Shown here: one piece after another, positions 25,490-34,695 of the stretch
Numbering within the stretch: the stretch's first letter is position 1
Layout: every line of letters starts with the position of its first letter
Assembly (NCBI GenBank): GCA_023390335.1
Contig: JAEWCZ010000053.1
Span: 186,001 to 250,000 of the forward strand
Reading direction: 5' to 3'
DNA length: 64,000 bases
Source of the DNA: Bacillota bacterium
Lineage (GTDB): Bacteria; Bacillota; Clostridia; Acetivibrionales; DSM-1351
Made by a program: the position numbers and the translations under genes
The notes under the pieces: model-generated
Seen by the model: only the letters and a program-made list of their open reading frames with translations
What the model was told of the DNA's origin: nothing
Databases searched by the model: none

Positions 25490-27175
25490 TTAAATTTTAA
25501 AAATTGCTATTGAAGACTGCATTTCATCAGCAAGTTCCGCTAATGCTTGTGCTGAAGCTGTTATTTCTTCCATAGTTGCAACCTGTTCCTCGTTTGCAGC
25601 AGAATTATCCTGACTTAATATTGCCCCTTCTTCAGCTGCTTTTTTAATTGTTTCAGAAATCGATACAATTACCTGGCTCTGAGATGAAACAAGTTCAATT
25701 GAGGCCATTACATCCTTTACCTTACTATTTACATTTGTTACATCAGCTTTAATAGCTTGAAATGTTTCAGCGACATGCTGAGTTTTTGCAAACCCGTCTT
25801 TAACCTTCTCATTCCCTTTATTAATTGATATAACAGCATTTTCAGTTTCATTTTGAATCTCTTTGACAAACTGAGCTATTTGTGTGGCTGATATTTTAGA
25901 CTGTTCAGCAAGTTTGCGAATCTCCTCTGCAACAACAGCAAACCCCTTACCCTGCTCTCCTGCACGGGCTGCTTCGATTGCCGCATTTAGTGCCAGAAGG
26001 TTTGTCTGATCGGTAATACCTGTAATAATTTCAACAATGTTTCCAATTTCTTTTGAGTGTTCTCCCAACTTTCTGATTACACTCTCAGACTCACTAACAG
26101 TTAATGTTATATCATTCATTTGTGCCACAACGTCATTTACTGTGATAATTCCATGCTCTGAAGCTGAAAAAGCCTTATCTGACAAAGTGTACATCTCTTT
26201 GCTATTTGCAGAAATTTGCTGTATGTTCGTTGACATCTCCTTTATTGTATCTGTAGAATGTTCAATGCTTCCTAGCTGTTCGTCCGCCCCTGAAGCAGCT
26301 TTCTGTGTCGCTTCGGCAATCTGCTCATTCGCTTTTGTACATTGCTCGGCACTGGCGGTTAATTCTTCTGAAGAAGCAGCAACTTGTGTAGATACGTCAC
26401 TTACTTTTAATAGTATATTTCTCGTATTTTTAACCATTTTATTTAAAGAAGTTACTAATACGCCGATTTCATCCTTACTTTTAATATTTAAAGTATCAAC
26501 CGTCAAGTCTCCATCGGATATTAGGTGTAGTGTGTCTGTAACTTTCTTTACAGGTGTTGATATGCTCCTTATTAATAGGTACGATATTACTATAGTAAAG
26601 AGCACTGCAATTATGCTAATTACTATAATCAAGGTGTTGCTCTTATTTTGCACATTTATAACATCGTTCCAAGCATCATTTGTTAACTTGTCTATATCCT
26701 TTTTGATTTTATCATGAGATTCAAGAAAGCTGTCAAACAGCTGTTTACCATCCCCGATTCTTGCACGAGCCACTTCAAGTTTTCCTTGTTTGACAAGGGA
26801 GACCTGTGAATCAAAATATGTTTCAATTGCGTCAATCTTCGGTTTAGCTTCTGCCATAAGCTGTGCCATAATCGGGTGTTTGTCTAGTCTGGACTCAATT
26901 TCTTTTAATTTTAGTTTAATATCACTTTTACCGGAATTGTATGAATCAAGATACTTCTCATCCGCTGATATAAGATACCCACGTACTCCGGTTTGCTCAT
27001 TAACTAAATCGGTCAATAATCCATCCGCTGCATGACCTATAGGAATAGCATCTGTTATAAGGTTTTCTGCCTGCATTTTCAAGGAGCGAGTTGCATAAAT
27101 GCTTGTTCCAACGATTGCTGCCATTAATACTAGTACTAATACATAACTTGTGATAAGTTTTTTTGCTACTGACAT
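25490..27175 (-). CDS. methyl-accepting chemotaxis protein with CHASE3-type sensor
   Basis: A 561-residue chemoreceptor. Layout: TM1 about 8-28; extracellular CHASE3-like helical sensor 35-175 (containing the typical NEQTGVRGYLIS and EARARI-like VARARIGDGK); TM2 about 180-200; HAMP to about 255; then the cytoplasmic signalling domain. The conserved hairpin tip reads EIITGITDQTNLLALNAAIEAARAGEQGKGFAVVAEEIRKLAEQS. It transmits ligand signals to CheA/CheW. The start was set at ATG 27175 because GGAGG is 6 bp upstream. A further in-frame ATG at 27214 would add 13 residues. Single gene, transcribed towards the bidirectional terminator. Confidence 0.93.
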   Translation of the reverse strand: MSVAKKLITSYVLVLVLMAAIVGTSIYATRSLKMQAENLITDAIPIGHAADGLLTDLVNEQTGVRGYLISADEKYLDSYNSGKSDIKLKLKEIESRLDKHPIMAQLMAEAKPKIDAIETYFDSQVSLVKQGKLEVARARIGDGKQLFDSFLESHDKIKKDIDKLTNDAWNDVINVQNKSNTLIIVISIIAVLFTIVISYLLIRSISTPVKKVTDTLHLISDGDLTVDTLNIKSKDEIGVLVTSLNKMVKNTRNILLKVSDVSTQVAASSEELTASAEQCTKANEQIAEATQKAASGADEQLGSIEHSTDTIKEMSTNIQQISANSKEMYTLSDKAFSASEHGIITVNDVVAQMNDITLTVSESESVIRKLGEHSKEIGNIVEIITGITDQTNLLALNAAIEAARAGEQGKGFAVVAEEIRKLAEQSKISATQIAQFVKEIQNETENAVISINKGNEKVKDGFAKTQHVAETFQAIKADVTNVNSKVKDVMASIELVSSQSQVIVSISETIKKAAEEGAILSQDNSAANEEQVATMEEITASAQALAELADEMQSSIAIFKI

Positions 27176-27287
27176 TGGTGCCCTCCATGATGCATAATAT
27201 TTTTTCTGTTTCAAAGTAATTATCGTCAGATGTATACATTATGTTAACCATAAAATACATATAATTTTATGTAAAGAGCTATTAACA

Positions 27288-27317
27288 TTGACACTAAAAG
27301 CATATAAATGGTAATAT
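27288..27317 (+). promoter_or_regulatory. promoter of the 27393 gene
   Basis: TTGACA (27288-27293), 18-bp spacer, TG-extended TAATAT (27312-27317). It lies 76 bp before the ATG. Confidence 0.55.
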
Positions 27318-27392
27318 GTGGGTGAATTGCTTCGAAGTTAACCCAATTCAAACTCTACAACAAAGGGGTAAATAGGAAAGAGAGTTAAAATT

Positions 27393-27953
27393 ATGAAAAA
27401 GAAAATTTACATTACTATTTTGTTACTTTTATCTATATCTATAGCTATAGCTATATTTGTATGGTTACACTCACCAAAAACTATTAGCTTAGAGTACCCT
27501 GCAGTTGAATATTCCACAAAAGATATTGGTTATACAAAAGACCTAAAAATAAAGATCGAAGGGAAGTTATATAAGGGCATATTTAGCAAACCAGTTTATG
27601 AAGGTGTTATTGCTATTGACGGATATGACTTTACAAAGAAGTATGAGTTGATTCCAATTAAATTTGATCCTAAAATTATGAATGGTATAGGTTCACTTAC
27701 TTATACAACTATTATTGATGGGAAACCTGTACTTGAAATGTTGGGGGCAATTTGGATAACCGATAACTTTAAGTCGATTAATATTGAGGTAAATAACTCT
27801 AAGCATAAAGGTACAATTATTTCTGCTCCTGCAAAAACATTGAAGGATGCATTAAAAATTTCGCAAACTTTTAACCGGGAAAGTACAGAAAAGTCTGAAC
27901 AATACAATAAAATACCTGACCTAAAAAGAATCAATAAAACATTTATACGGTAA
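27393..27953 (+). CDS. membrane-anchored protein of unknown function, possibly truncated
   Basis: A 186-residue protein with one N-terminal membrane segment (5-25) and an outside beta-rich domain with KIKIEGKLYKGIFSKPVYEGVIAIDGYDF. No family recognised, though the layout resembles small clostridial lipoprotein-like surface proteins. Just before the stop the next frame continues LYGNPDIVRSSDDYSYEIRNI...KLFVFYDF, which reads like plausible protein. A one-base frameshift near 27945 may therefore have truncated the gene. AAAGAGAG-type ribosome site. Confidence 0.6.
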   Translation: MKKKIYITILLLLSISIAIAIFVWLHSPKTISLEYPAVEYSTKDIGYTKDLKIKIEGKLYKGIFSKPVYEGVIAIDGYDFTKKYELIPIKFDPKIMNGIGSLTYTTIIDGKPVLEMLGAIWITDNFKSINIEVNNSKHKGTIISAPAKTLKDALKISQTFNRESTEKSEQYNKIPDLKRINKTFIR

Positions 27954-28033
27954 TCCTGATATTGTACGCTCGTCCGATGATTATTCCTATGAAATTAGGA
28001 ATATAAATGATGAAAGTAAATTGTTTGTTTTTT

Positions 28034-28229
28034 ATGACTTTGGAAAACGCCATAAAAGCTTCGGAAAATATATCAGACAGAACCCATCTTCCACCAAGGT
28101 ATTCCCGTATCAAAAGAACAGGGACATGGTTTCGGCACAAAAAGTATGGTGCATATAGTGGGAAAGCATGGGGGTGTATGCAGGTTTTTGGTCAAGGATG
28201 GATGGTTCATATTTCAGGCTACTACATAA
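28034..28229 (+). pseudogene. remnant of a GHKL-type histidine kinase ATPase domain
   Basis: One frame from 28034 reads MTLENAIKASENIS (the N-box pattern LENAIEA of AgrC/ComD-like GHKL kinases). After a frameshift near 28100 a second frame reads PVSKEQGHGFGTKSMVHIVGKHGGV and ends at TAA 28227-28229, matching the G2 box (GHGxGxKS) and C-terminus. Only about 65 codons survive, so the gene is dead. It directly follows the possibly truncated 27393 gene. Confidence 0.75.
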
Positions 28230-28269
28230 AAGGTAAATCAAGTGATAGGGAATGTTAGCAAATCACAAT

Positions 28270-28299
28270 AAGGGATTCAAGTTTATACTTGAATCCCTT
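28270..28299 (+). terminator. perfect-stem hairpin after the kinase remnant
   Basis: AAGGGATTCAAGT (28270-28282) pairs fully with ACTTGAATCCCTT (28287-28299). The half-site AAAGGGATTCAAGT with its CACAAT flank recurs at 34882-34900 next to the serine-recombinase remnant. Confidence 0.7.
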
Positions 28300-28350
28300 T
28301 GAATCTGTCCAGACCGTTTAAAAGCTAGCAGAGTAACCATTTTTTAACAA

Positions 28351-28469
28351 ATTTTTGTGGTATAATATAAGTATACAAACGAGGCTAGGATCGCCACCAA
28401 ATCTCAATTTTTCCACAATGCTTAGAAGATTACATAGATGAAAACAGCCCGGTAACAATTATTGGGTGA
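28351..28469 (+). mobile_element. IS1182-family transposase remnant (first copy)
   Basis: From 28383 the frame reads G-stop-DRHQISIFPQCLEDYIDENSPV before a TGA at 28467. This is the N-terminus of an IS1182-type transposase with a CAG to TAG change. The upstream TGGTATAATATAAGTATACAAA matches the promoter region of the second remnant at about 47814-47836, but the start codon region is deleted. The rest of the element is gone. The stretch 28470-28530 holds nothing I can assign. Confidence 0.75.
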
Positions 28470-28545
28470 TGGTCGCACGGCAGGGAGTCCATCTGATTAT
28501 ATTGAAAGAATAAAGCTATTTATAGAGCATAGAGGAGGAATTTAA

Positions 28546-29280
28546 ATGAATAAGAAGGTATTAATAGGTGCATTTTTAGTGGTTGCATTAGGCATTTCTC
28601 TTGTAGTAGGTTGTTCTTCTAATATAGGAACATGCGAGATAGCTCCAAGCGGGAAAGCAACCATGGTAACTTCGAAAGCCAAAGTAAACGAAGTATCCAA
28701 AAATACAAATGCTACTGAGAATAAAACCCGATACATTTCTACTTCTTTAGACCGAATTAAAAAGTACTCTGATTTCGATTCTTTAAAAATAGCACCTTAT
28801 GTGTTTACTGGTATATGTATTTCAACACAACCAGTTTTTCAAAATAATACGCTTTACACATTATCAAAACTTAAATTAACAGAGGTGTTCAAAGGTAATT
28901 TAAGTGTAGGTGATACGGTATCAGTTGTTGAAATTGGAGGGAGAACTACTTATGGAGAATATAAAAAAGAATGTAATATTACTCAAAAATCTTTTGAAGT
29001 AGATGATAGTATCCCTGATGATTACAATGTTGTTGTCGGCACTGATGGATTTTTTCCTTTAGAAAAAGATGATGAAGTTCTCCTTTTTGTTGGGGATACC
29101 AATGGTTTTTTGAAAAACTTCAAAGAGCCTTTGTTTAGCATTTTTGGTGAGTATGATGGTAAATTTTATTCATCAGGTAAAGATGCATATTCTCGTAGTA
29201 GTCCTTCATCGTCAGGTGTACGAACTTTTGCGAAAAACACCTTAAAGATTAGTAAAGAACAACTTAAAGCATTAAAGTAA
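28546..29280 (+). CDS. lipoprotein of unknown function
   Basis: A 244-residue protein with a lipoprotein signal peptide (LIGAFLVVALGISLVVGC, lipidated Cys at about 23), a Ser/Thr/Lys-rich linker (24-65) and a soluble domain (75-220). The domain has PYVFTGICIS, LKLTEVFKGNLSVGDTVSVVEIGGRTTYGE and DDEVLLFVGDTNGFL. The VFTGxx...VFKG..VGDxVxVxExGG pattern recalls OB-fold-like surface domains common in Firmicutes lipoproteins. No exact family named. GGAGGAATTTAA precedes ATG. Confidence 0.7.
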   Translation: MNKKVLIGAFLVVALGISLVVGCSSNIGTCEIAPSGKATMVTSKAKVNEVSKNTNATENKTRYISTSLDRIKKYSDFDSLKIAPYVFTGICISTQPVFQNNTLYTLSKLKLTEVFKGNLSVGDTVSVVEIGGRTTYGEYKKECNITQKSFEVDDSIPDDYNVVVGTDGFFPLEKDDEVLLFVGDTNGFLKNFKEPLFSIFGEYDGKFYSSGKDAYSRSSPSSSGVRTFAKNTLKISKEQLKALK

Positions 29281-29436
29281 AAAATGTATAATTACTTTTC
29301 TTAAAATAATAGCAGCATAACTAATACTAGAATTTAGTTCAAAAATTTCAATGAACATTGGAAAAGTTACCAAAAATTTGAGATAATGAAGGATATCTTG
29401 ACCATTATACACTTTACATATATAGGGGGAGTTAAT

Positions 29437-30138
29437 TTGGACGATATAAATATCCTTTTAGTCGAAGACGATTTGGAGATTAGCCGCTTAGCCGTCAAGT
29501 ACCTGCAAAAGGAAGGTTTTAAAACGGATAGTGCTGCTAACGGAAGAGAGGCATTATCCTTTATCAAATCAAAAGTATACCAGATGATTATCTTGGATTT
29601 GATGATTCCATACATTGATGGATATGAGGTGCTAAGGATAATAAGAGAAAATAACAATCCTGTGCCTGTTTTAATAATCTCTGCAAAAGCAGATAACGCA
29701 GATAAAGTGCTAGGTTTGGAGCTAGGTGCTGATGATTATCTTACAAAGCCCTTTAGTGTCGAAGAGCTTATCGCTAGAGTAAAAGCACAGCTTCGAAGAT
29801 ATATGCATTTTAATAACAACGAGGGTCAGATGAATATGGTATTAAGGTATAAAGATATAGTAATGAATGTACATACCTATGAATTAAGTATAGCTTCAAA
29901 ATCCATTATTTTAACCTCGAAAGAATTTGATATCCTTAAATTACTTATGACAAATCCAAAGAAGATATTTACAAAGGCAAACATATTTAATGCTGTATGG
30001 GGAGAAGAATATATCGGAGATGAAAATACAGTGATGGTTCATATACGACGTCTGCGCGAAAAAGTAGAGCCTAACCCGTCGCAACCCATATATATTCAAA
30101 CTATTTGGGGTATTGGCTATAAGCTGGCAGAGGTGTAG
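29437..30138 (+). CDS. OmpR/PhoB-family response regulator
   Basis: A 233-residue two-domain regulator. The receiver domain (1-120) has the acidic pocket VEDD, phospho-acceptor D in IILDLMIPYIDG, and K in TKPFS. A winged-helix DNA-binding domain (130-230) has LTSKEFDILKLLMTNP and VHIRRLREKVEP. The TTG start at 29437 was chosen because AGGGGG lies 7 bp upstream. An in-frame ATG at 29386 has no ribosome site. The kinase gene follows at once. With the ABC genes downstream this looks like an antimicrobial-peptide sensing and export module. Confidence 0.92.
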   Translation: MDDINILLVEDDLEISRLAVKYLQKEGFKTDSAANGREALSFIKSKVYQMIILDLMIPYIDGYEVLRIIRENNNPVPVLIISAKADNADKVLGLELGADDYLTKPFSVEELIARVKAQLRRYMHFNNNEGQMNMVLRYKDIVMNVHTYELSIASKSIILTSKEFDILKLLMTNPKKIFTKANIFNAVWGEEYIGDENTVMVHIRRLREKVEPNPSQPIYIQTIWGIGYKLAEV

Positions 30139-30139
30139 T

Positions 30140-31075
30140 ATGCTCGACGTTATTATTATAATTTTAATTTTGGCTTCTTTAACGACAATTATAATGCTGT
30201 ATTCATTTGTGACGAACATCAAATATATATCTGAAGTTATTAAAGATATTATAAATAGAAGTTCTTTTAGAAGAATAAATCCTGGTACTGTTTTGAAACC
30301 GGTGAAGCGGCTTAGTATTGATATAAACTCCTTGCTGGAGGTGCATGAAGCAAACCGGATTAAGGTTCAGGAGCTTGAAATCTCTCAAAAGCGCATCATA
30401 TCCAACATTTCGCATGACTTGCGAACACCTTTGACCTCTCTATTAGGATATCTGGAAATGCTTCAAAAAGATACCTCGTTGACTGAAGAAGAGAAGGCTG
30501 AATATCTTGAAATAGCTATATTAAAAGGCAAATCTTTATATTCCTTTGTACAGAGCTTCTTTGAATTGGCTAAGTTAGAAGCGAATGATACACAATATGA
30601 ACTTGAAAAGCTTGATATAAGTAATACTATTAAAGAAATAATGTTGAGCTTTTATTCGGATTTTTCACAAAATAACATTCAACCTGAGTTGACTTTACCT
30701 GAAAAGCCGGTTTATGTTTTGTCTAATAGAACATGTATCGAAAGAATTCTTCAAAACCTCATATCAAATGCTTTAAGATATGGAAAGGATGGAGGAATTA
30801 TCGGCGTTACTTTGAGGGAAGTGCATGATAGGATATGGGTAGATATTTGGGATAATGGGAAAGGTATTGCAGAAAAGGATATCAAGCATATATTTGAAAG
30901 GTTATATATTTCAGAAAAATCCAGAAATAACAGCATGAGAGGCAGTGGTCTGGGACTGTCTATAGCTAAAAAAATGATAGAGAAAATGAATGGTGAAATA
31001 TCTGTCAGCAGTGTTCCTAATGTTAAAACTGTGTTTTCATTTTGCATGCAAAGGTATGATATAGATTTATTATAG
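30140..31075 (+). CDS. sensor histidine kinase
   Basis: A 311-residue kinase with one N-terminal membrane helix (about 3-25) and almost no extracellular loop, so it probably senses within the membrane or through the ABC transporter. It has HisKA with phospho-acceptor H in NISHDLRTPLTSLLGYLEML (about 90-109), then HATPase with LQNLISNALRYGK (N box), DNGKGI (G1) and GSGLGLSIAKKMIE (G2). ATG 30140 lies one base after the regulator's stop, with GAGGTGTAGT as ribosome site, so they are coupled. Confidence 0.92.
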   Translation: MLDVIIIILILASLTTIIMLYSFVTNIKYISEVIKDIINRSSFRRINPGTVLKPVKRLSIDINSLLEVHEANRIKVQELEISQKRIISNISHDLRTPLTSLLGYLEMLQKDTSLTEEEKAEYLEIAILKGKSLYSFVQSFFELAKLEANDTQYELEKLDISNTIKEIMLSFYSDFSQNNIQPELTLPEKPVYVLSNRTCIERILQNLISNALRYGKDGGIIGVTLREVHDRIWVDIWDNGKGIAEKDIKHIFERLYISEKSRNNSMRGSGLGLSIAKKMIEKMNGEISVSSVPNVKTVFSFCMQRYDIDLL

Positions 31076-31265
31076 ATGAAGCCCGGGAACCAAGTGTTCT
31101 CAGCTTCATTTTTTAGAATATAGGAATTTATATGTTTCGGGTAATTTTCTTATTTAAGGAATTTGTAAGAATTTTGTTAGGTTTATTTAAGAAAATAGAT
31201 CTATATTTTTTGTTAGAAACAATTTTATGTTTTAACAAAATTTTGTTCTAGAGGGTGATGTGAAA

Positions 31266-32186
31266 ATGGATTATATTTTACAAACGTTTAATCTTTCAAA
31301 AGAGTTTAAACATCAGAAATTGGTAGATAATGTAAATATCAATGTGAAGCGCGGAGAAATATATGGGTTCCTTGGCCAGAATGGAGCAGGGAAGACAACA
31401 ACTATCCGGATGATTATGGGTATTATTCAACCCACTTCAGGAAGAATTGAGTTGTTTGGAGAAGAGTTAATTTCAGGCAGTTATAATCATTTTGGGCGTA
31501 TAGGTTCAATTATTGAAACACCTGGATTTTATTCAAATCTTACAGCTATTGAGAATCTGGAAATTCATCGCAGATTAATGGGAATACCGGATAGAGCATG
31601 CATAGGAAAGACATTGAAGATGGTCGGTCTTGAGGAAACGGGGAAGAAACGGGTAAAAAACTTTTCTTTGGGAATGAAACAGAGATTGGGAATAGCCAGG
31701 GCACTTTTGCATAATCCAGAACTATTAATATTGGATGAGCCTACAAATGGATTGGATCCTATTGGTATTAAGGAAATCCGACAATTGATACTTGATCTGG
31801 TGCAAAAAAGAAATCTAACAGTTCTCATTTCTTCCCATATTCTGAGTGAGATTCAACAATTAGCAAATAATATTGGGATTATACATAAAGGTAGACTATT
31901 GCAAGAAATCGATTATGAATCTCTTCAGAAGAAAAACAGGCATTATATAGAAATAAAAGTAGATGATGATAAGAAGTCTATTGTACTAATCGAGAGAAAA
32001 TTGAATATTACTGACTATAAAATTGTAGAACCCGGGATAATAAGGGTCTATGAACGGCTTAATGATTCCGGAGCAATTAACAAGACTTTAGTAGATGGCG
32101 GGATTGATGTAAAAAGTATATCACTGATGAATAGTACACTTGAAGATTATTTTATAGAAATGACAGGAGGCGTAATAAATGTATAG
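31266..32186 (+). CDS. ABC transporter ATP-binding protein (BcrA-type)
   Basis: A 306-residue ATPase with Walker A GQNGAGKTT, a Q-loop region, signature FSLGMKQRLG, Walker B LLILDEPTNGLDP and the H-switch SSHIL. The C-terminal extension (about 220-306) is typical of bacitracin/lantibiotic exporters (BcrA, NisF type). ATG 31266 was preferred over GTG 31260 on spacing. Its end overlaps the permease start by 8 bp. Follows the two-component genes, a classic arrangement for peptide-antibiotic sensing and detoxification. Confidence 0.9.
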   Translation: MDYILQTFNLSKEFKHQKLVDNVNINVKRGEIYGFLGQNGAGKTTTIRMIMGIIQPTSGRIELFGEELISGSYNHFGRIGSIIETPGFYSNLTAIENLEIHRRLMGIPDRACIGKTLKMVGLEETGKKRVKNFSLGMKQRLGIARALLHNPELLILDEPTNGLDPIGIKEIRQLILDLVQKRNLTVLISSHILSEIQQLANNIGIIHKGRLLQEIDYESLQKKNRHYIEIKVDDDKKSIVLIERKLNITDYKIVEPGIIRVYERLNDSGAINKTLVDGGIDVKSISLMNSTLEDYFIEMTGGVINV

Positions 32187-32925
32187 AATCCTTTATACAG
32201 AATTTCTGAAAATTAAAAAAGCTAAAATATTGTTATTAATTCCTATTAGTTCGTTAATTCCAGTTCTTCTTATGCTTCTTATATATATTAGTGAAACAGG
32301 AGAAAGTATGCGTGCGGCAGGATGGGAGAATTATTTGGGACATCTTCTAGTAACTTTGAGTGACTTGACGCCACCAGTATTTATTTTATTTACCGGCTTC
32401 ATATTTTCAAGAGAATATAGTGATAATACAATGGACTGTATGATTACATACCCTATTTCGCGTGTAGGCATATTAGTAAGTAAAATGTTGGTAATGGTAC
32501 CGGTAGTTCTTTTAGTAATGTTTTTGTCTTTTGCTTCCGGATTAATTCTAGGTAAGTTTTTAATCTATGATAGTCTATCTATGGCAGTATTTGTTGAGTA
32601 TGCGAAAATATACCTTACAATATCCGTATTACAGTTAGCACTTGTACCGGTAGCAGCGACTGTAAGTATTATTAGTAAAAATATAATTGCTTCTGCTGTA
32701 GCCGCATTGGCAGAGTTTCTTTTGCTTATTGCATTTCTTAATACAAAATATAATGTTTTTTATCCTTGGGGTGTACCAGCTCTGTTTTCTTCAAAATGGG
32801 GTAAGTATCTCGAGCAAGGTAATTTTAATGTTTCTAATGCATTAATAACACTTACAGTTACTTTTGTTCTTGCACTGTTAACCAACGTTATTTATTATAG
32901 GAAAACAGAACTTATTGCAAAATAA
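32179..32925 (+). CDS. ABC-2 type permease (BcrB/lantibiotic immunity type)
   Basis: A 248-residue membrane protein with about six helices (18-40, 58-78, 100-125, 140-165, 172-195, 220-240), the partner of the ATPase gene it overlaps. The layout and length match ABC-2 family permeases of the BcrB/NisG group that remove cell-envelope peptide antibiotics. GGAGGCGTAATAA ribosome site inside the upstream gene. Ends in a bidirectional terminator. Confidence 0.88.
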   Translation: MYRILYTEFLKIKKAKILLLIPISSLIPVLLMLLIYISETGESMRAAGWENYLGHLLVTLSDLTPPVFILFTGFIFSREYSDNTMDCMITYPISRVGILVSKMLVMVPVVLLVMFLSFASGLILGKFLIYDSLSMAVFVEYAKIYLTISVLQLALVPVAATVSIISKNIIASAVAALAEFLLLIAFLNTKYNVFYPWGVPALFSSKWGKYLEQGNFNVSNALITLTVTFVLALLTNVIYYRKTELIAK

Positions 32926-32941
32926 AAGGCAGTATTTATGA

Positions 32942-32977
32942 AAATAGCGACTAAGGATAAACCTTAATCGCTATTTC
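32942..32977 (+). terminator. bidirectional terminator after the ABC permease
   Basis: AAATAGCGA-C-TAAGG pairs with CCTTA-A-TCGCTATTT around ATAAA. A related hairpin followed by the same downstream 30 bp occurs at 36605-36680. Confidence 0.8.
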
Positions 32978-32982
32978 TGTTT

Positions 32983-33054
32983 TAGAACTATAACCACACT
33001 GTAACAGCAAAACCGTTCGAACCCTCGGTGGGTGTTACCTACACACGATTTCCA
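32983..33054 (-). repeat. worn tRNA-Ser 3' segment with flank (degenerate attachment site)
   Basis: GTTCGAACCCTCGGTGGGTG and the following TTACCTACACACGATTTCCA (33014-33053) match the T-arm to anticodon part of the tRNA-Ser repeats at 36711, 44074 and 51339, with several substitutions and one deletion. The 30 bp before it (GAACTATAACCACAC then TGTAACAGCAAAACC, 32984-33013) match 36647-36676 with about four differences. It is too short and mutated to be a tRNA. It probably marks the left edge of an older integration. Confidence 0.6.
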
Positions 33055-33114
33055 ATTCTAGCCGTATTCTCAGAGCTTATAAATTAATACTACAAGTTTT
33101 TGGCACACTATATA

Positions 33115-34575
33115 TCAATCAAGAGGTCTTAATAATGGAAATAGTACACAATCCTTAATATTTTCACTGCTGGACAATACTTGTACTAATCTCTCAATTC
33201 CCATACCCCAACCTGATATTGGAGGCATACCATATTCCATAGCTGAAATATAATCATCATCTTTTACCATTGCTTCTTCATCACCTTTAGCATTATACAA
33301 AGCCTGTTGCTCTAGTCTTGCTCTTTGTTCAATGGGATTAACAAGCTCCGAATAACCGTTTATAATTTCAGCTCCATTTATAACTAATTGAAACCTGTCA
33401 GTAATAGTAGGGTTAGTGTCATTAGCTCTTGCTAATGGTGAGAGCTCAATAGGGTGCTCAACCAAAAAAGTTGGATTAACAATTTTAGGTCGGCTGATCT
33501 TTTTATATAACTGGTCAATCAAATTTCCAAGGCTTAAAGCTTGTAAATTTTCATGTTCAAGCCTAATACCTTTTTCTTCAATAGCGGTGAGAAGTTCTTT
33601 ACTGCTACCGTAATTATCAATATCCAAACCAACATCTTGGAGGATCAATTCTTTGAATGATACTACTTTCCAATCATCAGAAAAATTGATTTCTTTACCA
33701 TTAATCATAATTTTTGTTGTTCCGAACACTTTAAGTAATACATCAAGAAGCATATTTCTAGTAAAAATCATATTATCTCTATAGTTCCAGTAAGCAGAAT
33801 AGCATTCTACCATTGTAAAATCCTGCAAATGTGTGGGGCTAACGCCTTCATTCCTAAAGCATCGCGCAAATTCAAATACCTTAGTAAAGCCACCAACAAC
33901 TAGCCTTTTAAGATAGGTTTCAGGTGCAATTCTCATGTATATTTCAATATCAAGAGCTTCATGATGTGACTTGAATGGCTTTGCTAATGCTCCCGATGGC
34001 TTAGATTGTAACACAGGGGTTTCAACTTCTATATAGCCTGTATCTTCTAAATACCTCCTTAAATGTCTTATTATTTCTGACTTAAGCAAAAAACGCTGTC
34101 TTGTATCCTGGGACATAATCAAATCAAGATATCTCTGACGATAACAGCTTTCAATATCTGTTAGTCCATGCCACTTTTCAGGTAGTACTTTAAGGCATTT
34201 ACCAAGAAAAGTGTAATCTTCGATTCTGACAGTTTTTTCTCCTGTTTTTGTAGTAAAGATATTACCCTCGACACCTATGAAGTCGCCAATATCAACATGA
34301 GAATGGAAAAAGTCATACTTGTATTTACTCACAATATCTTCCTTTAAAGCAAGCTGGAGTTTTCCTTTAATATCAGCTATTGTAACGAATGATAATTTAC
34401 CCATTTTTCGTATTGATAAGATTCTTCCGGCTACCCGGACACCAGTGGCTCCATCATCCAGAAATTTAACTAACTGCAATTCCTGATTTGTAGAATACCT
34501 ATCAGGATATGGATTGACTACTTTACTTAGGTTCTCAAGGGATTCTCTTCTGATAAGTTCTTGTTCTGATTGCAT
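33115..34575 (-). CDS. lysS: lysyl-tRNA synthetase, class II (probable second copy)
   Basis: A 486-residue class II LysRS: an OB-fold anticodon domain (40-140, RVAGRILSIRKMGKLSF), motif 1 region (FLLKSEIIRHLRRYLEDTGYIEVETPVL), motif 2 (KVFEFARCFRNEGVSPTHLQDFTMVE) and motif 3 (GWGMGIERLVQ). It differs from housekeeping LysRS at usually strict places: ALAKPF where GASGARPF is expected, and PTHLQDFTMVE where RHNPEFTMMEL is usual. It sits in an island behind an attenuator, not with core translation genes. It may be an inhibitor-resistant or specialised copy, which is inference. AAGGAGG ribosome site. Confidence 0.88.
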   Translation of the reverse strand: MQSEQELIRRESLENLSKVVNPYPDRYSTNQELQLVKFLDDGATGVRVAGRILSIRKMGKLSFVTIADIKGKLQLALKEDIVSKYKYDFFHSHVDIGDFIGVEGNIFTTKTGEKTVRIEDYTFLGKCLKVLPEKWHGLTDIESCYRQRYLDLIMSQDTRQRFLLKSEIIRHLRRYLEDTGYIEVETPVLQSKPSGALAKPFKSHHEALDIEIYMRIAPETYLKRLVVGGFTKVFEFARCFRNEGVSPTHLQDFTMVECYSAYWNYRDNMIFTRNMLLDVLLKVFGTTKIMINGKEINFSDDWKVVSFKELILQDVGLDIDNYGSSKELLTAIEEKGIRLEHENLQALSLGNLIDQLYKKISRPKIVNPTFLVEHPIELSPLARANDTNPTITDRFQLVINGAEIINGYSELVNPIEQRARLEQQALYNAKGDEEAMVKDDDYISAMEYGMPPISGWGMGIERLVQVLSSSENIKDCVLFPLLRPLD

Positions 34576-34596
34576 AAAAAGCCTCCTTAAAATGAT

Positions 34597-34636
34597 AAAA
34601 GAGCCATATAGGTATGTTTGTACCTACATGGCTCTT
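34597..34636 (-). terminator. leader terminator (attenuator) before the lysS copy
   Basis: On the minus strand AAGAGCCATGTAGGTA pairs with TACCTATATGGCTCTT and is followed by a T-run, between the leader peptide and the lysS ribosome site. A rival pairing is available: AUGGUU just upstream can bind AGCCAU of the terminator's 5' arm. Confidence 0.8.
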
Positions 34637-34695
34637 ACAATGTTACAACCATCACAGGCACAAACACAATAAGCGTTTGTCCTGTGAAATAATCA

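Noticed and set aside
26037..26717. 226-codon plus-strand frame inside the chemoreceptor gene
   Set aside because: Antisense shadow of a clear MCP domain, with no family content.
33014..33053. Functional tRNA gene near 33 kb
   Set aside because: Only a T-arm to anticodon piece remains, with substitutions and no acceptor stem.
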